From: Megamerina dolium
Lineage: Eukaryota > Arthropoda > Insecta > Diptera > Megamerinidae
Direction of reading: 5' to 3'
Length of the DNA stretch: 64,000 nt
NCBI GenBank assembly: GCA_963854835.1
Contig: OY978525.1
Location: forward strand, 52,869,429 to 52,933,428
Below are positions 10,369-21,568 of the stretch, piece after piece. Within the stretch, counting starts at the first letter, position 1. Every line of letters begins with the position of its first letter. Under the pieces are notes generated by a model. That model was not told where the DNA came from, ran no database searches, and saw nothing but the letters and a program-made list of their open reading frames with translations. The position numbers and the translations under genes are program-made.

Positions 10369-10430
10369 CGACGATATCGATATAGAGAAATGTATCGATC
10401 GATCGATAACAGAAATGTTATCGATATAAT
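10369..10430. promoter_or_regulatory. Cluster of TATCGAT / ATCGAT palindromes
   Basis: Within about 60 bp lie GATATCGATATA, TATCGATCGATCGATA and GTTATCGATATA, and a GAAATG unit occurs between each pair. TATCGATA is the core of the DRE element bound by DREF in insects. The cluster is at the inner end of the presumed 5' LTR, just before the candidate primer-binding site. It could be a transcriptional or chromatin-boundary site, or simply a small tandem duplication; function is inferred only from the motif. Confidence 0.4.
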
Positions 10431-10497
10431 TGTGTAAATTAGATTTTTTTCCAAATATGCTGCTGCAAGGAAATTGCAGTCTGAAAGTGTGAATTCC

Positions 10498-10825
10498 ACA
10501 AAAAAAAAATTATATATATATACAATATATATATATATATATATATGGGAATATATATAAAGAGAAATGTGTAAATACGTATATATGAGAATATATAACG
10601 GTGTATATAATATATGAGAATATATAATAAGAGGAGAAATATGTATATATTTAAGGGGAATATATATATACCGAAAAAAATATATATGAGAATATATGTA
10701 TATATGTATATATGTGTGGATATATAAGAAATGAAATTTGTGTATATATAAGTGAATATATGGGAATATCAAAATATGTATATAATATGTGTGAGAATAT
10801 ATATATGTATATGTATGTAAAAACA
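10498..10825. repeat. TA-rich degenerate minisatellite in the element leader/LTR
   Basis: About 330 bp of irregular TATATA and GAGAATATATA-like units, with runs such as GGGAATATATATAAAGAG recurring in altered form. Composition and repetition make its long minus-strand open frame meaningless. It belongs to the presumed 5' LTR and has no matching stretch at the other end of the element, where only the pure (TA)40 tract is found. Confidence 0.75.
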
Positions 10826-11294
10826 ATCTTATCTGGTTAGCTGGTGTTAGTGTTGATGCTGCTGCTGCCCCAATTCAAACGTGTTTTTTTTTGTCCGTTT
10901 AATTTGTTGTTTTCCGTTGTATTATTGTTATTTTTATTTTTAATTTTCGAAATTTTCGTTTTAATATTTGTGTATAAAAAAATTTCAATAAAAAAAAAAA
11001 AAAAACATTTATTTGGGCCGCTCTAATGCATACCCTATTCTGCCGCTTTTATATACACTTTTTATATACACTTTTTTTTGTTTTTTGTTTTTACTGTTGT
11101 CACTTTATGTACTCACTGAACTATGTAGGTTTTTGTTTGTTTTTGTTTCTGTATATTTTGTCACTGATGTTTTGATTATTTTAATTTTTACACTTTATAT
11201 TGTTTTTTATTTGATATTTATTTTTGGTTTTACGCATTTATTCTCACCTCATTTCTTTTGAATGCCGATTCTTAGTTTTAGTTCGAAGGACCAA
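10826..11294. other. T-rich presumed 5' LTR body
   Basis: This stretch of about 470 bp is dominated by T runs on the plus strand and an A17-type run near 10988-11004. It holds no convincing coding sequence. It is contiguous with the right terminal repeat and, if the LTR ends near 10352, makes the 5' LTR about 1.07 kb long. Confidence 0.5.
11046..11068 (-). promoter_or_regulatory. Two candidate TATA boxes for element transcription
   Basis: On the minus strand the sequence contains TATATAAAAAG (11068-11058) followed by TATATAAAAG (11055-11046), arranged as a short tandem duplication. They are upstream of gag in the element's direction and inside the presumed 5' LTR, so they suit a retrotransposon promoter. 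AT-rich surroundings make chance matches likely. Confidence 0.35.
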
Positions 11295-11417
11295 TAAATA
11301 ATTTATACACAATTGTTAATTCACTATACGTATTTTATTTTTCTATTTACTCGTTTATATTCCATGCACTGATTTGTAAATTATAATTATTATAATGTAT
11401 GTATCGCGATTGGAAAA
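11295..11417 (-). repeat. Terminal direct repeat, right copy (5' side of the element)
   Basis: This is the partner of 3684-3806, identical at 122 of 123 positions. Its outer edge meets satellite at TGGAAAA|TACAGATCG; read on the minus strand the edge is TGTATTTTCC, close to the left copy's TGTTTTTCC, so an LTR start with TG is possible, but TACAG is also normal satellite sequence. The near identity indicates either a young insertion or later conversion between the ends. Confidence 0.75.
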
Positions 11418-12950
11418 TACAGATCGTGGTCGAAACATACTGTTTAGAAGGGGCTTGAACAAGTAAATCTAAAATCCATTATTTTCATTAAAAAATCTAG
11501 AAAAATACAGATTGTGGCCGAAATATATTGTTTTGAAGGGGCTTGAACAAGTAAATTCAAAATGCATTATTTCATTAAAAATCGTGAAAAATACAGATCG
11601 TAGCTGAAATATATTGTTTAGAAGGGGCTTGAACAAGTAAATCTAAACTCCATTATTTTAATTAAAAAATCGAGAAAAATACAGATTGTGGCCGAAATAT
11701 ATTGTTTTGAAGGGGCTTGAACAAGTAAATTCAAAATCCATTATTTTCATTAACAATCGTGAAAAATACAGATTGTGGCCGAAATATATTGTTTTGAAGG
11801 GGCTTGAACAAGTAAATTCAAAATCCATTATTTTTTCTAAAAATCGTGAAAACTACAGATTGTGGCCGAAATATATTGTTTTGAAGGGGCTTGAACAAGT
11901 AAATTCAAAATCCATTATTTTTTCTAAACATCGTGAAAAATACAATTGTGGCCGAAATATATTGTTTTGAAGGGGCTTGAACACGTAAATTCAAAACACA
12001 TTATTTTCATTAAAAATCGTGAATAATACAGATTGTGGCCGAAATATATTGTTTTGAACTGGCTTGAACAAGTAAATTCAAAATCCATTATTTTTTCTAA
12101 AAATCGTGAAAAATACAATTGTGGCCGAAATATATTGTTTTGAAGGGGCTCGAACACGTAAATTCAAATCTCATTATTTCTTCTACAAATCGTGAAAAAT
12201 ACAGATTGTAGCCGAAAAATACTGTTTTGAAGAGGCTTGAACATTAAATCCATAATTTTAACTAAAAATCGTGAAAAATGCACAACGTGACCGAAATATA
12301 TTGTTTTGAAGAGGCTTGAACAAGTAAATGCAAAATCCATTATTTTCATTAAAAAATCGTGAAAAACAGATTGTAGCCGAAATATGCTGTTTTGAGGAGG
12401 CTTGAACAAGTAAATTCAAAACACATTATTTCTTCTACAAATCGTGAAAAATACAGATTGTGGCCGAAATATATTTTTTTGAAGGGGCTTGAACAAGTAA
12501 ATTCAAAATGCATTATTTTCATTAAAAAATCTATAAAAATACATATTGTGGCCGAAATATATTGTTTTGAAGGGGCTTGAACAAGTAAATTCAAAACACA
12601 TTATTTTCATTAAAAATCGTGAAAAATAGAGATTGTGGCCGAAATATATTGTTTTGAACTGGCTTGAACAAGTAAATTCAAAATCCATTATTTTTTCTAA
12701 AAATCGTGAAAAATACAATTGTGGCCGAAATATATTGTTTTGAAGGGGCTTGAACACGTAAATTCAAAATCTATTATTTTCATTAAAAATCGTGAATAAT
12801 ACAGATTGTGGCCGAAATATATTGTTTTGAGGAGGCTTGACCAAGTAAATTCAAATTCCATTATTTCTTGAAAAAATCTTGAAAAATACAGATTGTAGCC
12901 GAAATATACTGTTTTGAGGAGGCTTGAACAAGTAAATTCAAATCTCATTA
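11418..12950. repeat. Satellite zone sharing left-arm variants
   Basis: Monomers here include the GAACATTAAATCC deletion form (near 12240), the ATATGCTGTT core (near 12380) and the ATATATTTTTTTGAAGGGG core (near 12470), all typical of 1-2600. Beyond about 12950 they give way to a different set of types. This supports the retrotransposon having landed inside an existing array whose two sides were once adjacent. Confidence 0.75.
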
Positions 12951-13380
12951 TTTCTTCTACAAATCGTGAAAAATACAGATTGTAGCCGAAAAATACTGTT
13001 TTGAAGAGGCTTGAACAAGTAAAATCTAAACACATTATTTCTTCTAAAAATCGTGAAAAATACAGATTGTGGCCGAAATATATTGGTTTGAAGGGGCTTG
13101 AACAAGTAAATTCAAAATCCATTATTTTTTTAAAATCGTGAAAAATACAGATTGTAGCCGAAATATTCTGTTTTAAGTAGGCTTGAAAAAGGAAATTCAA
13201 AATCCATTATTTTCATTAAAAATCGTGAAAAATACAGATTGTAGCCGAAATATACTGTTTTGAGGAGGCTTGAACAAGGAAATTCAAATTCCATTATTTC
13301 TTCAAAAAATCGTGAAAAATACAGATTGTAGCCGAAATATACTGTTTTGAGGAGGCTTGAACAAGGAAATTCAAATTCCA

Positions 13381-16300
13381 TTATTTCTTCAAAAAATCGT
13401 GAAAAATACAGATTGTAGCCGAAATATACTGTTTTGAGGAGGCTTGAACAAGAAAATTCAAATATATTATTTCTTCTACAAATCGTGAAAAATACAGATT
13501 GTGGCTGAAACATATTGTTTTGAAGAGGCTTGAACAAGTAAATCCAAAATCCAAATATTCACTAAAAATCGTGAAAAATGCAGATTGTGACCGAAATATA
13601 TTGCTTTGAAGGGGCTTGAACAAGTAAATTCAAAATCTATTATGTCCATTAAAAAATCGTGAAAAGTACAGATTGTAGCCGGTATATATTGTTTTGAAAG
13701 GGCTTGAACAAGTAAATTCAAAATCCATTATTTTTTGTAATAATCGTGAAAAATACAGATCGTGGTCGAAACATATTGTTTAGAAGGGGCTTGAACAAGT
13801 AAATCTAAAATCCATTATTTTCATTAAAAAATCTAGAAAAATACAGATTGTAGCCGAAATATACTGTTTTGAAGAGGCTTGAACAAGTAAAATCTAAACA
13901 CATTATTTCTTCTAAAAATCGTGAAAAATACAGATTGTAGCCGAAATATACTGTTTTGAGTAGGCTTGAACAAGGAAATTCAAAATCTATTATGTCCATT
14001 AAAAAATTGTGAAAAGTACAGATTGTAGCCGAAATATATTGTTTTGAAAGGGCTTGAACAAGTAAATTCAAAATCCATTATTTTTTGTAATAATCGTGCA
14101 AAATACAGATCGTGGTCGAAACATATTGCTTAGAAGGGGCTTGAACAAGTAAATCTAAAATCCATTATTTTCATTAAAAAATCTAGAAAAATACAGATTG
14201 TAGCCGAAATATACTGTTTTGAAGAGGCTTGAACAAGTAAAATCTAAACACATTATTTCTTCTAAAAATCGTGAAAAATGCAGTTTGTGGCCGAAATATA
14301 TTGTTTTGAAGGGGCTTGTACAAGTAAATTCAAAATCCATTATTTTTTCTAAAAATCGTGAAAAATACAATTGTGACCGAAATATATTGTTTTGAAGGGG
14401 CTTGAACAAGTAAATTCAAAACACATTATTTTTTATAAAAATCTCGAAAAATACAGATTGTGGCCTAAATATATTGTTTTGAAGGGTCTTGAACAAGTAA
14501 ATTCAAAATCCATTATTTTCATTACAAATCGTGAAAAATACAGATTGTAGCCGAAATATACTGTTTTGAGGAGGCTTGAACAAGGAAATTCAAATTCCAT
14601 TATTTCTTCAAAAAATCGTGAAAAATACAGATTGTAGCCGAAATATACTGTTTTGAGGAGGCTTGAACAAGTAAATTAAAATCTCATTATTTCTTCTACA
14701 AATCGTGAGAAATACAGATTGTGGCTGAAACATATTGTTTTGAAGAGGCTTGAACAAGTAAATCCAAAATCCAAATATTCACTAAAAATCGTGAAAAATG
14801 CAGATTGTGACCGAAATATATTGTTTTGAAGGGGCTTGAACAAGTAAATTCAAAATCTATTATTTTCATTAAAAATATTGAAAAATACAGATTGTGGCCG
14901 AAATATATTGGTTTGAAGGGGCTTGAACAAGTAAATTCAAAATCCATTATTTTTTTAAAATCGTGAAAAATACAGATTGTGGCTGAAACATATTGTTTTG
15001 AAGAGGCTTGAACAAGTAAATCCAAAATCCAAATATTCACTAAAAATCGTGAAAAATGCAGATTGTGACCGAAATATATTGCTTTGAAGGGGCTTGAACA
15101 AGTAAATTCAAAATCTATTATTTTCATTAAAAATATTGAAAAATACAGATTGTGGCCGAAATATATTTGTTTGAAGGGGCTTGAACAAGGCAATTCAAAA
15201 TCTATTATGTCCATTAAAAAATCGTGAAAAGTACAGATTGTAGCCGAAATATATTGTTTTGAAGGGGCTTGAACAAGTAAATTCAAAAACCATTATGTTC
15301 ATTAAAAATCGTGAAAAATACAGATTGTGGCCGAAATATACTGTTTTGAGGAGGCTTGAACAAGTAAAATCTAAACACATTATTTCTTCTAAAAATCGTG
15401 AAAAATACAGATTGTGGCCGAAATATATTGTTTTGAAGGGGCTTGAACAAGTAAATTCAAAATCCATTATTTTCATTAAAAATCGTGAAAAATACAGATT
15501 GTGGCCGAAATATATTGTTTTGAAGGGGCTTGAACAAGTAAATTCAAAATCCATTATTTTCATTAAAAATCGTGAAAAATACAGATTGTAGCCGAAATAT
15601 TCTGTTTTGAGTAGGCTTGAACAAGGAAATTCAAAATCTATTATGTCCATTAAAAAATCGTGAAAAGTACAGATTGTAGCCGAAATATATTGTTTTGAAG
15701 GGGCTTGAACAAGTAAATTCAAAAACCAATATGTTCATTAAAAATCGTGAAAAATACAGATTGTGGCCGAAATATACTGTTTTGAGGAGGCTTGAACAAG
15801 TAAAATCTAAACACATTATTTCTTCTAAAAATCGTGAAAAATACAGATTGTGGCCGAAATATATTGTTTTGAAGGGGCTTGAACAAGTAAATTCAAAATC
15901 CATTATTTTCATTAAAAATCGTGAAAAATACAGATTGTATCCGAAATATACTGTTTTGAGGAGGCTTGAACAAGGAAATTCAAATTCCATTATTTCTTCA
16001 AAAAATCGTGAAAAATACAGATTGTAGCCGAAATATACTGTTTTGAGGAGGCTTGAACAAGAAAATTCAAATCTATTATTTCTTCTACAAATCGTGAAAA
16101 ATACAGATTGTGGCTGAAACATATTGTTTTGAAGAGGCTTGAACAAGTAAATCCAAAATCCAAATATTCACTAAAAATCGTGAAAAATGCAGATTGTGAC
16201 CGAAATATATTGCTTTGAAGGGGCTTGAACAAGTAAATTCAAAATCTATTATTTTCATTAAAAATATTGAAAAATACAGATTGTGGCCGAAATATATTGG

Positions 16301-19300
16301 TTTGAAGGGGCTTGAACAAGGCAATTCAAAATCTATTATGTCCATTAAAAAATCGTGAAAAGTACAGATTGTAGCCGGAATATATTGTTTTGAAAGGGCT
16401 TGAACAAGTAAATTCAAAATCTATTATTTTCATTAAAAATATTGAAAAATACAGATTGTGGCCGAAATATATTGTTTTGAAGGGGCTTGAACAAGGCAAT
16501 TCAAAATCTATTATGTCCATTAAAAAATCGTGAAAAATGCAGATTGTGACCGAAATATATTGTTTTGAAGGGGCTTGAACAAGTAAATTCAAAATCTATT
16601 ATTTTCATTAAAAATATTGAAAAATACAGATTGTGGCCGAAATATATTGGTTTGAAGGGGCTTGAACAAGTAAATTCAAAATCCATTATTTTTTTAAAAT
16701 CGTGAAAAATACAGATTGTGGCTGAAACATATTGTTTTGAAGAGGCTTGAACAAGTAAATCCAAAATCCAAATATTCACTAAAAATCGTGAAAAATGCAG
16801 ATTGTGACCGAAATATATTGCTTTGAAGGGGCTTGAACAAGTAAATTCAAAATCTATTATTTTCATTAAAAATATTGAAAAATACAGATTGTGGCCGAAA
16901 TATATTTGTTTGAAGGGGCTTGAACAAGGCAATTCAAAATCTATTATGTCCATTAAAAAATCGTGAAAAGTACAGATTGTAGCCGAAATATATTGTTTTG
17001 AAGGGGCTTGAACAAGTAAATTCAAAAACCATTATGTTCATTAAAAATCGTGAAAAATACAGATTGTGGCCGAAATATACTGTTTTGAGGAGGCTTGAAC
17101 AAGTAAAATCTAAACACATTATTTCTTCTAAAAATCGTGAAAAATACAGATTGTGGCCGAAATATATTGTTTTGAAGGGGCTTGAACAAGTAAATTCAAA
17201 ATCCATTATTTTCATTAAAAATCGTGAAAAATACAGATTGTAGCCGAAATATACTGTTTTGAGGAGGCTTGAACAAGGAAATTCAAATTCCATTATTTTC
17301 ATTAAAAATCGTGAAAAATACAGATTGTAGCCGAAATATTCTGTTTTGAGTAGGCTTGAACAAGGAAATTCAAAATCTATTATGTCCATTAAAAAATCGT
17401 GAAAAGTACAGATTGTAGCCGAAATATATTGTTTTGAAGGGCCTTGAACAAGTAAATTCAAAAACCATTATGTTCATTAAAAATCGTGAAAAATACAGAT
17501 TGTGGCCGAAATATACTGTTTTGAGGAGGCTTGAACAAGTAAAATCTAAACACATTATTTCTTCTAAAAATCGTGAAAAATACAGATTGTGGCCGAAATA
17601 TATTGTTTTGAAGGGGCTTGAACAAGGAAATTCAAAATCTATTATGTCCATTAAAAAATCGTGAAAAGTACAGATTGTAGCCGAAATATATTGTTTTGAA
17701 GGGGCTTGATCAAGGAAATTCAAATTCCATTATTTCTTCTAAAAATCGTGAAAAATACAGATTGTGGCCGAAATATATTGTTTTGAAGGGGCTTGAACAA
17801 GTAAATTCAAAATCCATTATTTTCATTAAAAATCGTGAAAAATACAGATTGTGGCCGAAATATATTGTTTTGAAGGGGCTTGAACAAGTAAATTCAAAAT
17901 CCATTATTTTCATTAAAAATCGTGAAAAATACAGATTGTAGCCGAAATATTCTGTTTTGAGTAGGCTTGAACAAGGAAATTCAAAATCTATTATGTCCAT
18001 TAAAAAATCGTGAAAAGTACAGATTGTAGCCGAAATATATTGTTTTGAAGGGGCTTGAACAAGTAAATTCAAAAACCAATATGTTCATTAAAAATCGTGA
18101 AAAATACAGATTGTGGCCGAAATATACTGTTTTGAGGAGGCTTGAACAAGTAAAATCTAAACACATTATTTCTTCTAAAAATCGTGAAAAATACAGATTG
18201 TGGCCGAAATATATTGTTTTGAAGGGGCTTGAACAAGTAAATTCAAAATCCATTATTTTCATTAAAAATCGTGAAAAATACAGATTGTATCCGAAATATA
18301 CTGTTTTGAGGAGGCTTGAACAAGGAAATTCAAATTCCATTATTTCTTCAAAAAATCGTGAAAAATACAGATTGTAACCGAAATATACTGTTTTGAGGAG
18401 GCTTGAACAAGAAAATTCAAATCTATTATTTCTTCTACAAATCGTGAAAAATACAGATTGTGGCTGAAACATATTGTTTTGAAGAGGCTTGAACAAGTAA
18501 ATCCAAAATCCAAATATTCACTAAAAATCGTGAAAAATGCAGATTGTGACCGAAATATATTGCTTTGAAGGGGCTTGAACAAGTAAATTCAAAATCTATT
18601 ATTTTCATTAAAAATATTGAAAAATACAGATTGTGGCCGAAATATATTGGTTTGAAGGGGCTTGAACAAGGCAATTCAAAATCTATTATGTCCATTAAAA
18701 AATCGTGAAAAGTACAGATTGTAGCCGGAATATATTGTTTTGAAAGGGCTTGAACAAGTAAATTCAAAATCCATTATTTTTTGTAATAATCGTGAAAAAT
18801 ACAGATCGTGGTCGAAACATATTGTTTAGAAGGGGCTTGAACAAGTAAATCTAAAATCCATTATTTTCATTAAAAAATCTAGAAAAATACAGATTGTAGC
18901 CGAAATATACTGTTTTGAAGAGGCTTGAACAAGTAAAATCTAAACACATTATTTCTTCTAAAAATCGTGAAAAATACAGATTTTAGCCGAAATATACTGT
19001 TTTGAGTAGGCTTGAACAAGGAAATTCAAAATCTATTATGTCCATTAAAAAATCGTGAAAAGTACAGATTGTAGCTGAAATATATTGTTTTGAAAGGGCT
19101 TGAACAAGTAAATTCAAAATCCATTATTTTTTGTAATAATCGTGCAAAATACAGATCGTGGTCGAAACATATTGCTTAGAAGGGGCTTGAACAAGCAAAT
19201 CTAAAATCCATTATTTTCATTAAAAAATCTAGAAAAATACAGATTGTAGCCGAAATATACTGTTTTGAGGAGGTTTGAACAAGTAAAATCTAAACACTTT

Positions 19301-21568
19301 ATTTCTTCTAAAAATCGTGAAAAATACAGAGTGTGGCCGAAATATATTGTTTTGAAGAGGCTTGAAAAAGTATATGCAAAATCCATTATTTCTTCTACAA
19401 ATCGTGAAAAATACAGATTGTGGCCGAAATAGATTTTTTTGAAGGGGCTTGAACAAGTGAATTCATAATCCATTATTTTCATTAAAAATCGTGAAAAATA
19501 CAGACTGTAGCCGAAATATACTGTTTTGAGGAGGCTTGAACAAGTAAATTCAAAATCCATTATTTTCATTAAAAATCGTGAAAAATACAGATTGTAGCCG
19601 AAATATATTGTTTTAAAAGGGCTTGAACAAGTAAATTCAAATTCCATTATTTCTTCAAAAAATCGTGAAAAAAACAGATTGTAGCCGAAATATACTGTTT
19701 TGAGGAGGCTTGAACAAGTAAATTCAAAATCCATTATTTTCATTAAAAATCATGAAAAATACAGATTGTAGCCGAAATAAATTGTTTTGAAGGGGCTTGA
19801 ACAAGTAAATTCAAAATCCATTATTTTCATTAAAAATCTTGAAAAATACAAATTGTGGCCTAAATATATTGTTTTGAAGGGGCTTGAACAAGTAAATTCA
19901 AAATCTATTATTTTCACTAAAAATCGTCAAAAATGCAGATTGTGCCCGATATATATTGTTTTGAAGAGGCTTGAACAAATAACTTCAAAAATCATTATGT
20001 TCATTAAAAAATCGTGAAAAATACAGATTGTGGCCGAAATATACTGTTTTGAGGAGGCTTGAACAAGTAAAATCTAAACACATTATTTCTTCTAGAAATC
20101 GTGAAAATTACAGATTGTGGCCGAAATATATTGTTTTGAAGGGGCTTGAACAAGTAAAATCTAAACACATTATTTCTTCTAAAAATCGTGAAAAATACAG
20201 ATTGTGGCCGAAATATATTAGTTTGAAGAGGCTTGAACAAGTATATGCAAAATCCATTATTTCTTCTACAAATCGTGAAAAATACAGATTGTGGCCGAAA
20301 TAGATTTTTTTGAAGGGGCTTGAACAAGTGAATTCAAAATCCATTATTTTCATTAAAAATCGTGAAAAATACAGACTGTAGCCGAAATATACTGTTTTGA
20401 AGAGGCTTGAACAAGTAAATTCAAAATCCATTATTTTCATTAAAAATCGTGAAAAATACAGACTGTAGTCGAAATATATTGTTTTGAGGAGGCTTGAACA
20501 AGTAAATTCAAATTCCATTATTTCTTGAAAAAATCGTGAAAAAAACAGATTGTAGCCGAAATATACTGTTTTGAGGAGGCTTGAACAAGTAAATTCAAAT
20601 TCCATTATTTCTTCTACAAATCGTGAAAAATACAGATTGTGGCTGAAACATATTGTTTTGAAGAGGCTTGAACAAGTAAATTCAAATTAAATTATTTCTT
20701 TAAAAAATCGTGAAAAATACAGATTGTAGCCGAAATATACTGTTTTGAGGAGGTTTGAACAAGTAAATTCAAAATCCATTATTTTCATTAAAAATCGTGA
20801 AAAATACAGATTGTGGCCGAAATATACTGTTTTGAGGAGGCTTGAACAAGTAAAATCTAAACACATTATTTCTTCTAAAAATCGTGAAAAATACAGATTG
20901 TGGCCGAAATATATTGGTTTGAAGGGGCTTGAACAAGTAAATTCAAAATCCATTATTTTTTTAAAATCGTGAAAAATACAGATTGTAGCCGAAATATTCT
21001 GTTTTAAGTAGGCTTGAAAAAGGAAATTCAAAATCTATTATGTCCATTAAAAAATCGTGAAAAGTACAGATTGTAGCCGAAATATATTGTTTTGAAGGGG
21101 CTTGAACAAGTAAATTCAAAAACCATTATGTTCATTAAAAATCGTGAAAAATACAGATTGTGGCCGAAATATACTGTTTTGAGGAGGCTTGAACAAGGAA
21201 ATTCAAATTCCATTATTTCTTCAAAAAATCGTGAAAAATACAGATTGTAGCCGAAATATACTGTTTTGAGGAGGCTTGAACAAGAAAATTCAAATATATT
21301 ATTTCTTCTACAAATCGTGAAAAATACAGATTGTGGCTGAAACATATTGTTTTGAAGAGGCTTGAACAAGTAAATCCAAAATCCAAATATTCACTAAAAA
21401 TCGTGAAAAATGCAGATTGTGACCGAAATATATTGCTTTGAAGGGGCTTGAACAAGTAAATTCAAAATCTATTATTTTCATTAAAAATATTGAAAAATAC
21501 AGATTGTGGCCGAAATATATTGGTTTGAAGGGGCTTGAACAAGGCAATTCAAAATCTATTATGTCCAT
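13381..21568. repeat. Recurring monomer block, four copies (shifts 2609, 2350, 2873 bp)
   Basis: A block in which a rare CCAAATATTCACTAAAAATC variable box is followed by a TATTGCTTTGAAGGGG core and a TCATTAAAAATATTGAAAA monomer occurs near 13540, 16150, 18500 and 21373. Longer flanks travel with it: 14696-15722 and 16501-17461 match at a shift of 1739 bp. All these shifts are within two bases of whole multiples of 87 (20, 27, 30 and 33 monomers). The block is a mosaic higher-order structure rather than a regular higher-order repeat. Confidence 0.8.

Larger units (their letters stand above)
3684..11417 (-). mobile_element. BEL/Pao LTR retrotransposon inserted in the satellite
   Basis: A 7.7-kb non-satellite insert interrupts the array. 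On the minus strand it carries a nearly complete BEL/Pao Gag-Pol in the usual order: Gag, protease, reverse transcriptase, RNase H, integrase, C-terminal DUF5641-like domain. It is bounded by a 123-bp direct repeat present once at each end, which I take as the retained part of the LTRs. The 5' side is on the right. A full matching LTR pair is not visible: the stretch inside the right repeat (10352-11294) has no counterpart inside the left one, which is followed instead by a TA microsatellite. No target-site duplication is apparent in the satellite flanks. A second Gag-like fragment lies 3' of pol. The long intact pol frame suggests a fairly young copy, but one TAG and the unequal ends suggest it is defective or rearranged. 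Outer limits are good to a few bases; LTR assignment is inference. Confidence 0.85.

Noticed and set aside
10248..10826. 192-codon minus-strand open frame overlapping the gag start
   Set aside because: It is low-complexity translation of the TA-rich minisatellite and is in a different frame from gag.
11295..11417. The 123-bp direct repeat as a long target-site duplication
   Set aside because: BEL/Pao integration gives duplications of only a few bases, and the 123-bp sequence is not satellite.
3675..11425. Target-site duplication flanking the insertion
   Set aside because: The bases outside the terminal repeats (TTTTG on the left, TACAG on the right) do not match, and the repetitive flanks make any short match meaningless.
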